Shown one piece after another: positions 9,205 to 18,630 of a stretch of 24,801 nucleotides of DNA. The position numbers and the translations under genes are program-made. Source of the DNA: Fomitopsis serialis (lineage: Eukaryota; Basidiomycota; Agaricomycetes; Polyporales; Fomitopsidaceae); contig NW_025955491.1 of assembly GCF_022376445.1 (NCBI RefSeq), positions 1-24,801 of the forward strand, read 5' to 3'. The number at the start of each line of letters is the position of its first letter. The stretch's first letter is position 1. The notes under the pieces were generated by a model. That model searched no databases and had not been told where the DNA came from. It saw only the letters and a program-made list of their open reading frames with translations.

Positions 9205-11451
9205 TTAGAACATATTCGCAAGCTTGCTCGCCGCCTCCCTCGCGTCGAGCCTCGGCCTCTGCGGCGTCACCCTTACAGACTGAGACATAGTGATCGGCCT
9301 TCCCGTGAGCGGATCCACTGCCAGCGGCGATGGTTGCGGCGAAGCAGGGCCGCTGGACGGAGGAACGCCACTTGACGACCGCGAGAGCGAACCTCCTAGA
9401 GGGCCCATCGAGTTGGCCAATGGGTGCGGAGATGGCTGAGGAGCGGCGGCGGCGGCGCTGGTATATGTGGAACCGTGCAGAGGCGATTCCGGCATAGTCT
9501 TCCCTGTGGTGAGCGGTGAACTCGCGCGTGGAGCATTGAATGTGGACGCGAGAGGTGATGACGGCGGCTTGACGAACATCGACTTCGTCCCGTCGACGAA
9601 GCGACCACCGAGAGGCGGACCATCTGCAAGGGGAGGGGCGAACGACGTCTGCTGGGGTCCCGGGGAAGACGGGCCGGCGCCGGGTGACTGCGGGGGTAGG
9701 GACCTGATGCTCGCTGAAGTCGAGGTAGCGGGCGACGCTGGCAAGGGTGGTTGAGGCGATGCGTTGGCAGCCCTGGAAGGCCCGGGTTGAGACGGTGACG
9801 CCGCTAGTGTCGGTGGTACCCTGAACGAGCCCGTGGGCGCCGCTGAAGCTGGGCGAGGAGCGGGTTTGGTGAAATCTTCGAGGGGTGGGACGTACGACGG
9901 GCGGGGTGCGCCGTTGGTCTTCGCCGGCGGGATGAACTTCTTGTTGGCATTGCTGATGTCGGGCTTGAGAGCCTCGAGTTCGCGCAGCATCTGGCGCTCG
10001 TACAGAATAGAGGAGCGGACGTGTTCTACGAGAGCCGTCGCCACATCTTCGGTGACAAGCTTTTTGTGCCTGTCGAGGGCTCGGTGCAAATTCTGCGAAA
10101 TGCCTTCCGCACGCTTCGCCAGAATCATCTCGTATTTGTTTGCCTTCATTCATAGTGAGCTGGAGCGAAGCAGCTACCTATCAGAAATTGTAAAACGTAC
10201 CTCCTCCATGTCTTCGAGTGCCTCATCGACCTTTTCTGCCCTGATATTACTACTTGCCTTCAGTCGTTCCAGAGTCCGACGCTTAGAGATTGACGCCTTG
10301 ACGGCAGCTTGATAGTCCTCCAGCACCGCTGTTCGCTGCTGCAGAGTCTCTCTGGCAGACCGAGCGTTCAAACCCTGATAGCCCAGCGAGTCGCCGACAA
10401 TCACGCATTCGCTGATACCCTGCGCCTGGTCGAGGTCTGCCACACTATGCCACGCCCTGCCAAGCTTCTGGAACGCATTCCCCAGCGGCGGGTGCGCCTC
10501 CGTCGTAGCCACGTTCACGAGTTTGTTGCCCATCTCCGCGCGCACAGCACCGAGTGCTACAATCCCCCATGATGCCGTGTCAGCTGTCAACGCAGAGATC
10601 GACAGACCACGGAATGCACGCACTCTTTCGGGCCCGTGAGAGCTTGTCGATCGCCTTAGCTGCCTCGAAGTACTGTCCCTCCAGCTTCGTCAGCTCAAAC
10701 CGCGCGCGCTGCAGCTCCTCGTCCTCGTCGGGCACGCGTGGCTTGATCAGGCTGAACCCGCCCGACGCCTTCCGGCGCGCGTTCGGCGTCGGCTGGTACC
10801 CGAAGTCGCTCTCGATGAAGGACCGCAGCTCTTCTTCCTGGAGCAGGATGGGGTCCTCGCAGATCCGCGTCAACCACCGCTGCAGCATAATTTTGACGAG
10901 GCGGTCGTCTTCCTCGTCCGTCGGCGCGGAGGTCCGGGGCAGGGGTAGGGCGGGTATAATAGTCTGAGGAGTCGTGTGCACGACAGTCTCGTAGAATTGT
11001 TGGAACTCGACGTAGGAGCGCGATACGTTGCGATACGTCGTGCCCGTGAAGTTTGCTAAATTCGTCTTACGTGCGCAGTAGGGCAAGCGTGAGCAATGCG
11101 TGCACACCTTACTACAAAAGACTCAAAACATACCTGCGCGTCGAATTTCACCAGAATGTCCCGCCGATTCCTGTCCAAGCCTGTAATCCGCACTCTGAGA
11201 TACGGCTCCGGCCGCTCATACTTCGCGCCATTGGAGCCGGTCGTGACAAGCGGCGAGATGAGACCCGGCTCAGGCTGCCCATATATCTGCGGCTCCTTCC
11301 CATACAGGCCCCCCGCGGAGCGCAGAGAGTCCGTGTGCAAAGGCGCAGGACGGGGCAGGTTGGGTATCGGCGTGTTTGGGACGTGCGGCGTCGTGGGCCA
11401 TGGCGGCTCTTCGGAGGCGAAGCCGTTGCTCAACGGGTCGAATGTGCTCAT
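9205..11451 (-). CDS. vps17: Vps17-like PX-BAR sorting nexin, retromer subunit
   Basis: This is a fungal Vps17-type sorting nexin, which pairs with Vps5 to bend endosomal membranes and send receptors back to the Golgi. Exons are 11134-11451, 10624-11065, 10201-10583 and 9205-10143, giving 693 residues with all phases intact. The N-terminus is disordered (MSTFDPLSNGFASEEPPW). The PX domain runs at about residues 88-180, with YLRVRITGLDRNRRDILVKF and YRNVSRSYVEFQQFYE. The BAR-like helical region (about 240-455) includes WGIVALGAVRAEMGNKL, DLDQAQGISECVIVGDSLGY and ANKYEMILAKRAEGISQNL. The last 240 residues are Pro/Ser-rich and probably disordered, ending DAREAASKLANMF. The second intron is only 40 nt. 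Vps5 is the main alternative, but the Arg-Ser-Tyr PX motif and the QGISE block fit Vps17 better. Confidence 0.82.
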
Positions 11452-11808
11452 CGCGTCTGGGCGCTGTCAAGGGGAGTAGCGAGGGCGGGCACGGAATGGG
11501 AGCGCAGTGAGAAGGGGATGGCAAGGAGTCGCAGCCACGAGCGCGGTGGCGCGCGCCGGTCTTGGATGGACTTTGCCGCACGCGTCGGCCGCAGCTTGTC
11601 ATGGGCTCCTACAAGCTCCTACCGATCCATCCTCCACTCGACCGTCTGACCACAATCTGCTCTCAAACTTCATGTTCACCATGTCCTGGTCGCTGGGACG
11701 AACATAGAAAATATAGAAATAAACAGTTATACCCAATAGATCAGTACGCTACAGAATTGTCTTCGATTTGTCCTAGTTACTATGTTTGCATTAGGGTTAC
11801 ACTGGGGG
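11452..11808. other. vps17 promoter and rib1 3' region
   Basis: This 357-bp stretch lies between two minus-strand genes. The vps17 promoter is at the right of its start (11452 onward) and the rib1 3' UTR is near 11808. An AT-rich patch around 11700-11730 is the likely 3'-processing zone. Open frames on the plus strand here are shadows that run into vps17. Confidence 0.4.
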
Positions 11809-13305
11809 CTATGGTTGCGACTGGTCCATGATGCCTAGGGGCAGCATATGTCCCATTTTCAGTACCTTCGTGCGCAGGTACTTGTCTAGATCTTCTCCAT
11901 GCACCTCACCCCCACCAATCATGGTCACCCCACTCGCGTCCTCCTCCTTCATAGGCGCATCCTGGCCGTGCTCATGCTGGTGCTGCCGGCGCTGCCACGA
12001 GCGGGGAACCATCGGTACGCGCTCAACAATCCGGATGCCCTCCTTCTCCAGCGCCTGCACCTTGTCTGGGTTGTTCGTCAGCAACCGCACGCCCTCGCCG
12101 ACCTCCGTGCCCAAGCCGAGGTCGCGCAAGATTGCAGCAGCGACCTCGTACCCGCGCTCGTCCGCGCCATGCCCGAGCATCAGGTTCGCCGTGACGGTGT
12201 CGTGGCCGAGGTCCTGGAGGTTGTACGCGCGGATCTTCGACAACAAGCCGATGCCACGGCCTTCCTGGCGGAGATAGACGACGGCACCCCGCCCAGGTAT
12301 GGTTGTCGGCGTTCCCTCCGCGGTGGATGCGGCGGGTGGGAGCGTGATGGGCTGCGAGATCTGCCGGATGGCCTCGTCGAGCTGCTCGCCGCAGTCGCAA
12401 CGCATGCTCCCGATCGTCTCGCCGGTGAAGCACTCCGAGTGGATGCGGATGAGCGGTGAGGGTATGTTGTCCGTGGTGACGTTGGCGTGTGCCTCCGGCG
12501 CGGAGGGCCGCTGGGAAGTGGGGGAGAGGCGGCCGACGTAGGCTCCCCGAGTTATACGGTCCGCCTCCGTCTCGGAGTCGGACCACACCGCGTCTAGAGA
12601 GCGGCTGCGGATCGGAGGGGCGCGCTGGGGTGTCTCTTCGTCGAACTGCGCAGGGTCGACGACGATGGCGAGGTGCTCTTTGTTATCGCGGTTGTTGTGG
12701 TATAGGTGGAGGAAGACTGGTCCGTGGGGCGTAGGCACCCGTGTCCGAGCCATGCACTTCACCCCGACCACCGCGGAAGGTTTCGTAACCTCGGCCGCAG
12801 GAGCATGAGAGGTCGAGGCTGCTGGGTCCGGATGCAATAAGTTGGAAGGTGGTGAGGAGGAAGCCGGGACTGTACACGGTGTAGGGGAAGGTAGGTTGTC
12901 GGTCCTGCGCAGTGGATCCCCCGCTTCTCTTGTCCGTCCGTTCTCCTTCTCCTCGTCCACTACAATGCCCTGCTCCTTTACCCTTTGACTCCGCGGCGCC
13001 TGCCTGCTGACATACTTCAGACGTGGTTTGCGGGCCTGGGTGGTCTCCCCCTGAAACCTGGTCCAGTCGTACGCCCCCTCGGCACGGGGGTCGCCCACTG
13101 CAGGAAAGAAGTCATGGGCGTAATGGTTGCGAGTGACATGCGGGCCGTAGGTAGCCGCTGCTGCTAATAGAAGGGGGTCGAGATCGGAGTCTCTCCTTCG
13201 AATTCCATGTTTGGTGGGACGCGGATCCGGGGCAGTAAGCATGTCGAGAAGGTCGAGGTCGGAGACCCCCTTGGTGATGCCTTCGAGCAGGTCCATGGCG
13301 AGCAA
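11809..13305 (-). CDS. rib1: GTP cyclohydrolase II, riboflavin synthesis
   Basis: GTP cyclohydrolase II opens the imidazole ring of GTP, the first committed step of riboflavin synthesis. It is one uninterrupted exon of 498 residues, in contrast to its intron-rich neighbours. Residues 1-180 are a low-complexity extension rich in Pro, Ser and Arg. The catalytic domain starts at about residue 180. Zinc ligands are visible as Cys292 (RIHSECF) and Cys303 and Cys305 ([12 protein letters not shown]). The GTP-binding and catalytic blocks are [44 protein letters not shown] and [11 protein letters not shown], and the end is [16 protein letters not shown] linker of about 20 residues sits between the zinc site and the RQEGRG loop, and a second, His/Glu-rich insert follows VPMVPRSW. 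The dimethoxybutanone-phosphate synthase domain of bacterial RibBA is absent, as expected for fungi. Confidence 0.95.
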   Translation of the reverse strand: MLAMDLLEGITKGVSDLDLLDMLTAPDPRPTKHGIRRRDSDLDPLLLAAAATYGPHVTRNHYAHDFFPAVGDPRAEGAYDWTRFQGETTQARKPRLKYVSRQAPRSQRVKEQGIVVDEEKENGRTREAGDPLRRTDNLPSPTPCTVPASSSPPSNLLHPDPAASTSHAPAAEVTKPSAVVGVKCMARTRVPTPHGPVFLHLYHNNRDNKEHLAIVVDPAQFDEETPQRAPPIRSRSLDAVWSDSETEADRITRGAYVGRLSPTSQRPSAPEAHANVTTDNIPSPLIRIHSECFTGETIGSMRCDCGEQLDEAIRQISQPITLPPAASTAEGTPTTIPGRGAVVYLRQEGRGIGLLSKIRAYNLQDLGHDTVTANLMLGHGADERGYEVAAAILRDLGLGTEVGEGVRLLTNNPDKVQALEKEGIRIVERVPMVPRSWQRRQHQHEHGQDAPMKEEDASGVTMIGGGEVHGEDLDKYLRTKVLKMGHMLPLGIMDQSQP

Positions 13306-13543
13306 CGAGCGCGGGGAGGGTATATGGTCAGGGAAAGAGGGGGGCGGGGGGCTCTAGGCTGTGGTTAGCGGAGGAGAGTCTTATACATTTCTGCAGGAGC
13401 ATGGGGAACCCGGGGCAGATTCATCCTGGTAGGCCGACCATCTAGGCGCCCATGCGACAGAGTCACGTAAGCGAGATCGAGTCCACCGAATCTTCCCGTC
13501 TTTGTCCGTGCTTTCCTACGCCGGGCGCCTCTACTTACTCATA

Positions 13544-13616
13544 CCGCGTCCAAACCGCGTCAACGACCTTACGCACGGCTGCGTAAAGTCGCGCTCAACT
13601 GGCAGTATCGCGTCAA
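13544..13616. repeat. Three CGCGTC motifs around a TTACGCA/TGCGTAA palindrome
   Basis: CGCGTC occurs at about 13545-13550, 13556-13561 and 13609-13614, the last two followed by AA. Between them, 13569-13586 is a perfect inverted repeat with 7-bp arms (TTACGCA and TGCGTAA) and a CGGC spacer. The cluster lies 240-310 bp upstream of the rib1 start. It could be a transcription-factor array; that is inference. Confidence 0.4.
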
Positions 13617-14403
13617 AATACAACACATCGGAACACAGCATTGTCGACAGTTGCATTTCGTGGGACGGGCAGGATATGATTAGGAGCCTGTCTCAGGCTT
13701 GTGTGACCAATCTCATGACCTGGAGGGTGCCTACTGACAGACCTTAGACTTGCCCTGGTGAGCGAAAAATGCAGATTGTCGGCTTCTCGGACGGCTAACC
13801 AAGTATAGGATATCGATGCGGTGACCTTGAGATGTTGATTGACAAGTTGAGACATGACGCACGCAATGTCAGAGAAGCACAGTGGTGAGCGGCTGAAGAG
13901 GTTCCATGGCGCTCACTGGTCTATGTGGTTAGCGACTTTTTTTGGAGAAATCTACGGTAAGACGTGAGTGCAAAAAATACTAGACGGAGGCAGAGTGCCG
14001 CAGACGTTAGCGCATGCATAGAGACAGGAGGTCGAGTTTGGAGCGCGTTGGGCTCAAGTGACTGTCCGTCGGTAAGCAACGGTGAATGCATCAGCAGCTG
14101 AACATGCGAAGGCCCGCACAGCTCCGGGGTCGCCTTGGAATGCGGCGTTAGCGGAATGGACTGGTGTCTCGAGTGTATAGTTGTATGCAGGTTGGCGTTG
14201 GCGGGCAAACGCGGCGGAGACTCCATGGTTAGTAGTACGGCGCCGCTCGACTAGTATGAGCCTGGACAGACGTTATGTCTAACATGTTTCCACAACCCAG
14301 AGACAACCGCGAGAGTCGCGTAAATTTGGATCCTGTTCGCCGGGGTGGAAGTAGTATTGTAGATGAATTTGATTGGGACGCGTTTACAGCACCCTATCGC
14401 GCC

Positions 14404-14409
14404 CACGTG
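14404..14409. promoter_or_regulatory. CACGTG site upstream of the zinc-finger gene
   Basis: CACGTGATC here matches CACGTGATC upstream of leu2 (8892-8900). It is 313 bp upstream of the 14722 start. One six-base site is weak evidence alone. Confidence 0.25.
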
Positions 14410-14721
14410 ATCGTACCGCGAATGTCCTCGTGTAGCCATGTGTTGAACGAACGACGACCTTGCTTTCTTCCTGGCCACTCTACTGGGTGCCGTCGAGCAT
14501 ATACAGAGCTCTATAGTCTTTTTCTCTCTGTATTGCTCTGCGGTTACCTTCTATCGTAAGGCACCTGGCTCTCGAGACCGCAGGTTACCTTCTCGCTCCA
14601 ACTTGAGTTTCCCCAATTCGTTCAGGCAGCGTAACAGCCGTCGTACGCTACCGAGGCAGAGCTTGTCAGCAAGAGGAGCGCGAGATCTATTCCTCCTTTG
14701 TAAAGGTGAACATAGCTTGCC

Positions 14722-16567
14722 ATGAGTGCTGGTCAAAACATGGCGAGCGGTCCTGCGACTCCCACAGGCAATTTGACTGCGTCGTCCTCAACGTGAGTAC
14801 TCCAGCGCATCCCAGAACGCCACCAATCAACCGACTCTGACATATCAGCCCATCCACCTCGTAGCGAAGTCGACCCGGAGCTCCGCACAACAGTTGTGGG
14901 GATGCTGGCCAACGTCCTCAATGGCGGCTTCGCAGAGCTGGGCTACCACCCTGATCACCTCGAGCAAGTGCACAAGATATACGAATGGAACGCCCGTCTC
15001 CGCGACGAGAACGCCCGCCTCTTTGCAGACAACCGGAGGCTCGCCCAGCTGATCGGCATGCAAAACCAGCGGCTCACATCGCCCGTTCAGAACGGGGGCG
15101 CCAACACGATCATCCACGAGCTGCAAACCCGGAACCAGGAGATAGAGCTGAGTAGACAAGAGATACTTCGGCAACACGAACAAGCGTGAGTCCTGCCGTA
15201 TTGTCACTACGCTGACTGAGATGGCGACGTCGCATGACATAGGACACGCGAGGTGATGATACTGCGAGCGGAGGTCAACCGCTTGAGCCAAATCCTACAT
15301 TCAAAAGGTATCCCGTATGAGATAGACAGAGCCTCCCAGAATGCACCAAGCTCGAGGCCGATGACGCAGCCCATGGTACAGAGTGAATCATCGCCCTGAC
15401 TGTAGCCTCTTCCGCGCCGTCGCTCAACCAATTCCTTTCGTAGATCATCATCTCGCGCAGGTGGCGAGAATCCGCCACTCGCAACTTCCTCCAATAAACA
15501 CTGCATTCGCCGCGCAATCGGCTCAATCTGCGCCCGTTCACCAGGGTCGCCGACAGTCCGCAACAGCCCATCCCAATACTGCCATGTACCCACCTTACGC
15601 CCAGCCCTCGATCTCAGGCCGCCGAGGTGCTAGCGGGCCGACAACTCCCTCCATGGTGCACGATCAGCGCGAGCTGCAGCGTCTGCAAAACGAATATGCC
15701 TATCCATCAAGTTCTTCACGTCCCAACACTGCGCCGACGGCGGACATGCAGAAGAGAGTACCTGTCGTTGACCTCACGGGCGAACCGGATGAGGATGAGG
15801 ATCCACGGGTAGCGAAAAAGCCACGACTTGCTTCGGAACCTGTTTCGAGCGCGGCCGAGGCTATGAGGGTCGCGGGTCCGTCCACCCCGCAACCGCAGAG
15901 GATGACCACGAACGCTCAGTCGTTCAATGGACAAGTGCCACTGGCGGCGAATGGAAGAGGGTACCCATCCTCTGTGCCTCCTACATGGGCGATGCCGCAT
16001 GGAAATATGCCTACGTCAGCAAATGAGGACGTCCAGATGCGCTCCCCCGTGCAACAAATTTCACAACAAGTACTCACGGAGGTTGTCCGATCCGCACCAC
16101 CGACGAACGTTCAGCCTACCGAGGCGGCGCAGACGCTTGGACAATCCGAGCCAGCGCCGTCAATCTCAGTCGCTATGGCAAGCATGAGTGTGGACGTAGA
16201 GCATTCAGCACAGGCGACCCTCAACCCGAGTGCGGAGGTTGTCCAGCAGTGCATCGATGAAAACTTCGTGGAAGAGGAGGACGAGGACGAAGGGGAGGGT
16301 GGACAGGAGCGTAAGGAGGGCAGCGGGAAGCGTTGGTGTCGGATGTGCCAGTATGTGCTTGATACTATCTCTTGTGGAGGTACTCACAGCCGATCTCCCC
16401 GCAGGCTGCGCTATAATAAGGGCCTTTCTGACAAAGCCCCGGAGGCATTCCTCGTGGACGCTACCATGGAAGACCTCGCACGGCATTGCCAGGAGGAGCA
16501 CCCGAAGGGATGGGTGTTCCTCCTGCAGAGATGTATGGAAGATCAAGAGTCTGATGAGGACGAATGA
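14722..16567 (+). CDS. Coiled-coil, SUMO-motif and zinc-finger protein, function unknown
   Basis: I do not recognise a named family. Exons are 14722-14792, 14865-15185, 15243-15375, 15461-16350 and 16405-16567, all in phase, giving 525 residues. After a short Ser/Thr start comes a helical block (about 25-175) with HPDHLEQVHKIYEWNARLRD, ENARLFADNRRLAQLIG and VMILRAEVNRLSQILH, a good coiled coil. A long disordered Pro/Gln/Ser region follows. Inside it VPVVDLTGEPDEDEDP matches the SUMO-interaction motif (hydrophobic core, then acids), directly followed by a basic AKKPRL that could be a nuclear signal. An acidic run precedes the C-terminal finger: WCRMCQLRYNKG, then DLARHCQEEHPKGW, giving Cys-x2-Cys and His-x4-His ligand pairs split by the last intron. 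This suggests a nuclear scaffold or chromatin protein. The first intron is taken to end at the TAG at 14862-14864, because the earlier CAG puts the frame out. Confidence 0.75.
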
Positions 16568-16894
16568 GTCTTGCCTTGCACGTTTGTATCAAGGACTATT
16601 GGTTGCATCGTTTTTCAGGAGGTGGAGTGAATTCTTGTCTTATGTGAATCCTTGGATCTTAATTTTCATTCTCTCGACGAGTACGTACACATACAATCAT
16701 ATCTCACATTGGCGTCTGGTTCGCAATGTCGTCTGGTTCCTAACTAGGCTGACGCTGGACTATGTGGCTATGCTGATTCGCCTCGCTTTAGTCGCATTTT
16801 TATCGGTACCGTCAGTTGGAATCCAAAGTAAGCAGGCCGAAAGACGTTTCCCTTTCACGTCGTGAGTACACGCTTCTACTCTCTCGACACCGCC
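16568..16894 (+). other. 3' region of the zinc-finger gene and promoter of the DUF6534 gene
   Basis: The 327 bp between two plus-strand genes are relatively AT-rich from 16610 to 16700. No canonical TATA box or AATAAA is clear, and no open frame here is convincing. Confidence 0.4.
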
Positions 16895-18448
16895 ATGAGT
16901 GCGAGCAGCACTGACGTTGGACCGCCGGATACCGGTACATCGGGGCCGATTCTCTTCCAAACACTGCTCCAATATCTCTTGCAAGGTGCGTGAATCGGGA
17001 ATCGACGTTCGGGCTACCATTGATGATGTATGCGGGAGAAGGGGTCATCTTGTCGCAGGAAAGTCCGACAACCCAGTCAAGAATTATGGCATAGATCGCT
17101 GAGCGACTGACCTTTCCATTATACAGGGCGCGAAATTCTGCAGCACGCAGGCGGGCCAGAACGATAGTGTTGCGTTGCGAATTTACGTTGTCGCTTTGGA
17201 GTTGCTATCAATGTAAGTTCGAGCACGGTCGTCTTGGATGTGTTCAGTTGAACAAAACATTGTCTTCCCATCACAGACTTCAAACAACTCTTGAAACATA
17301 CAAAGTCTGGCATGAAGTCATTGACCACCGGCATTGGGTGCGCGGCGTTCGTAGGCCAGCTGCACCGAGACCTCTCTGAATTGTGTAACAGTACATGAGT
17401 CCCTTGCACTGGTCCGAGTTCCTTCTGAACGGGTTGATATGCACCTGCTGCGAGGCGTTCCTCCTCCGGAGGTGCTGGAAGGTGCGTCCGGCGTATTGCG
17501 AACATTGCTCAAAGTCTCATTTGCGGCCACCACAGATCACCGGCCAGAACAGCTTGATTCTACTTCCGCTGGCAGCACTGTCATTCGTCATGCTCGTTGC
17601 AAACGTATACCTGGTACGTGCATTGAGGATTGCCCCGGCCCTCGTTAACAGTGTACCAGGCTGTTCGGATCGCCAAGGTTATCGACATTGCAACAGGGTA
17701 CGCCGACGTGAGCATTGGCATTTCGACTCTGATAATCAACCCCCTGACAAAACCGTGTAGCCGCTAAAAGCCGGACACTGGGCATTCCCACTCTGGGTGT
17801 TCAGCTCTCTTGTGCTCTCGCTCGGCCTGACTAGCATATGTGAGTTCCTGCTGCGTCACTCGCCACTTGAGCAAGGCTGGCTCAACCATACCGTCTAGTA
17901 TCTTGGTACCTCTACCGGAGCAAAACTGGCATCCGCCAGACAGACCAACTCGTCCAGACCATCATCAACGCCACCTGGGAAACGGCGTTGCTGCCCACAA
18001 TCTGCATGGTCATCGCTGCCGCCTTCTATTGCAGCAAAGAGGTAAGCCTCTGTCGCTTCCGCGATTGGGACACTAACTGACAGCGAGCGATTGCACAGCT
18101 GACGAGAGTCAGACACCTTGATCTGTTCTTCATCCTCCTGACGGCGAAACTCTACACCCTGGGCATTCTCCGAACCCTGAACCTGCGTGTCAGGTTTCGT
18201 GAGCGCCTCGCCTCGCACGACCTAGGCGGCCGTCAGTCCCTGAGTGAATACCAGTGGGGGTCCGGAGAGTCGACACGGACGAAACGTACTGATCAGGTAC
18301 GTCGCTATGTCATGTCAACCTGAAGCATCGTGTTCCAGTCGCTGATGTCCTCCAGACGTGCATCGGACCACACGATCCCGTCGATCCAAAGGCGGCTACG
18401 TTGATTCGGACCGCCTCGTCGAGGGTTGCCGGTAGGTGTGAGGCCTAG
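16895..18448 (+). CDS. DUF6534-like seven-helix membrane protein
   Basis: This belongs to the large, uncharacterised family of multi-helix membrane proteins found in mushrooms (DUF6534 type). Exons are 16895-16985, 17104-17212, 17277-17337, 17392-17481, 17536-17613, 17660-17707, 17761-17839, 17899-18041, 18099-18296 and 18356-18448, giving 329 residues. It opens MSASSTDVGPPDTGTSGPIL. Helices include DSVALRIYVVALELLSI, WSEFLLNGLICTCCEAFLL before RRCWK, ILLPLAALSFVMLVANVYL and FPLWVFSSLVLSLGLTSI. The domain hallmark is YRSKTGIRQTDQLVQTIIN, then LLPTICMVIAAAFYC and LDLFFILLTAKLYTLGILRTLN. The hydrophilic C-terminal tail should be cytoplasmic. Two points are uncertain. I start exon 2 at a GAG acceptor (17103) because the better-looking CAG at 17126 breaks frame. 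The last intron could be retained, ending the protein at 18323. The function of the family is unknown. Confidence 0.78.
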
Positions 18449-18630
18449 TTGTGCGACGATGGAATAAAGGCTAGCTTCGCTGATAACTTGACACGAGCTT
18501 CTCGCGACCGGTCTGCGAGCGTCTGCCTCTGCCTCTGTATGCGTGTTAAGCCCCAATTGGGACTAGTTATACCTCGACAGCAGTACGTAGTACAACAAAA
18601 TCCATTCCGAATGTCACCCAAGGGCTACTT

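Larger units (their letters stand above)
13306..14721. other. 1.4-kb gene-poor divergent intergenic region
   Basis: This is the largest gap in the window. It holds the rib1 promoter (minus, from 13306) and the promoter of the plus-strand gene at 14722. The longest open frame is 101 codons on the minus strand (13921-14226, starting MESPPRLPANANLH). It has no recognisable motif or splice support and I do not call it. A palindrome with repeated CGCGTC motifs lies at 13544-13616, and a CACGTG at 14404. I found no tRNA-like B box, transposon terminus or simple repeat. Confidence 0.45.

Noticed and set aside
9068..10153. 361-codon minus-strand frame inside vps17
   Set aside because: It is the +1 shadow of the Pro/Ser-rich last vps17 exon, which has the correct splice phase and conserved residues.
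13921..14226. 101-codon minus-strand frame in the 1.4-kb gap
   Set aside because: No recognisable motif, no intron evidence and unremarkable composition; a frame this size is expected by chance in GC-rich DNA.
13306..14721. Possible tRNA or transposon remnant in the largest gap
   Set aside because: I looked for B-box-like GGTTCGA on both strands and for inverted termini or transposase-like frames and found none.
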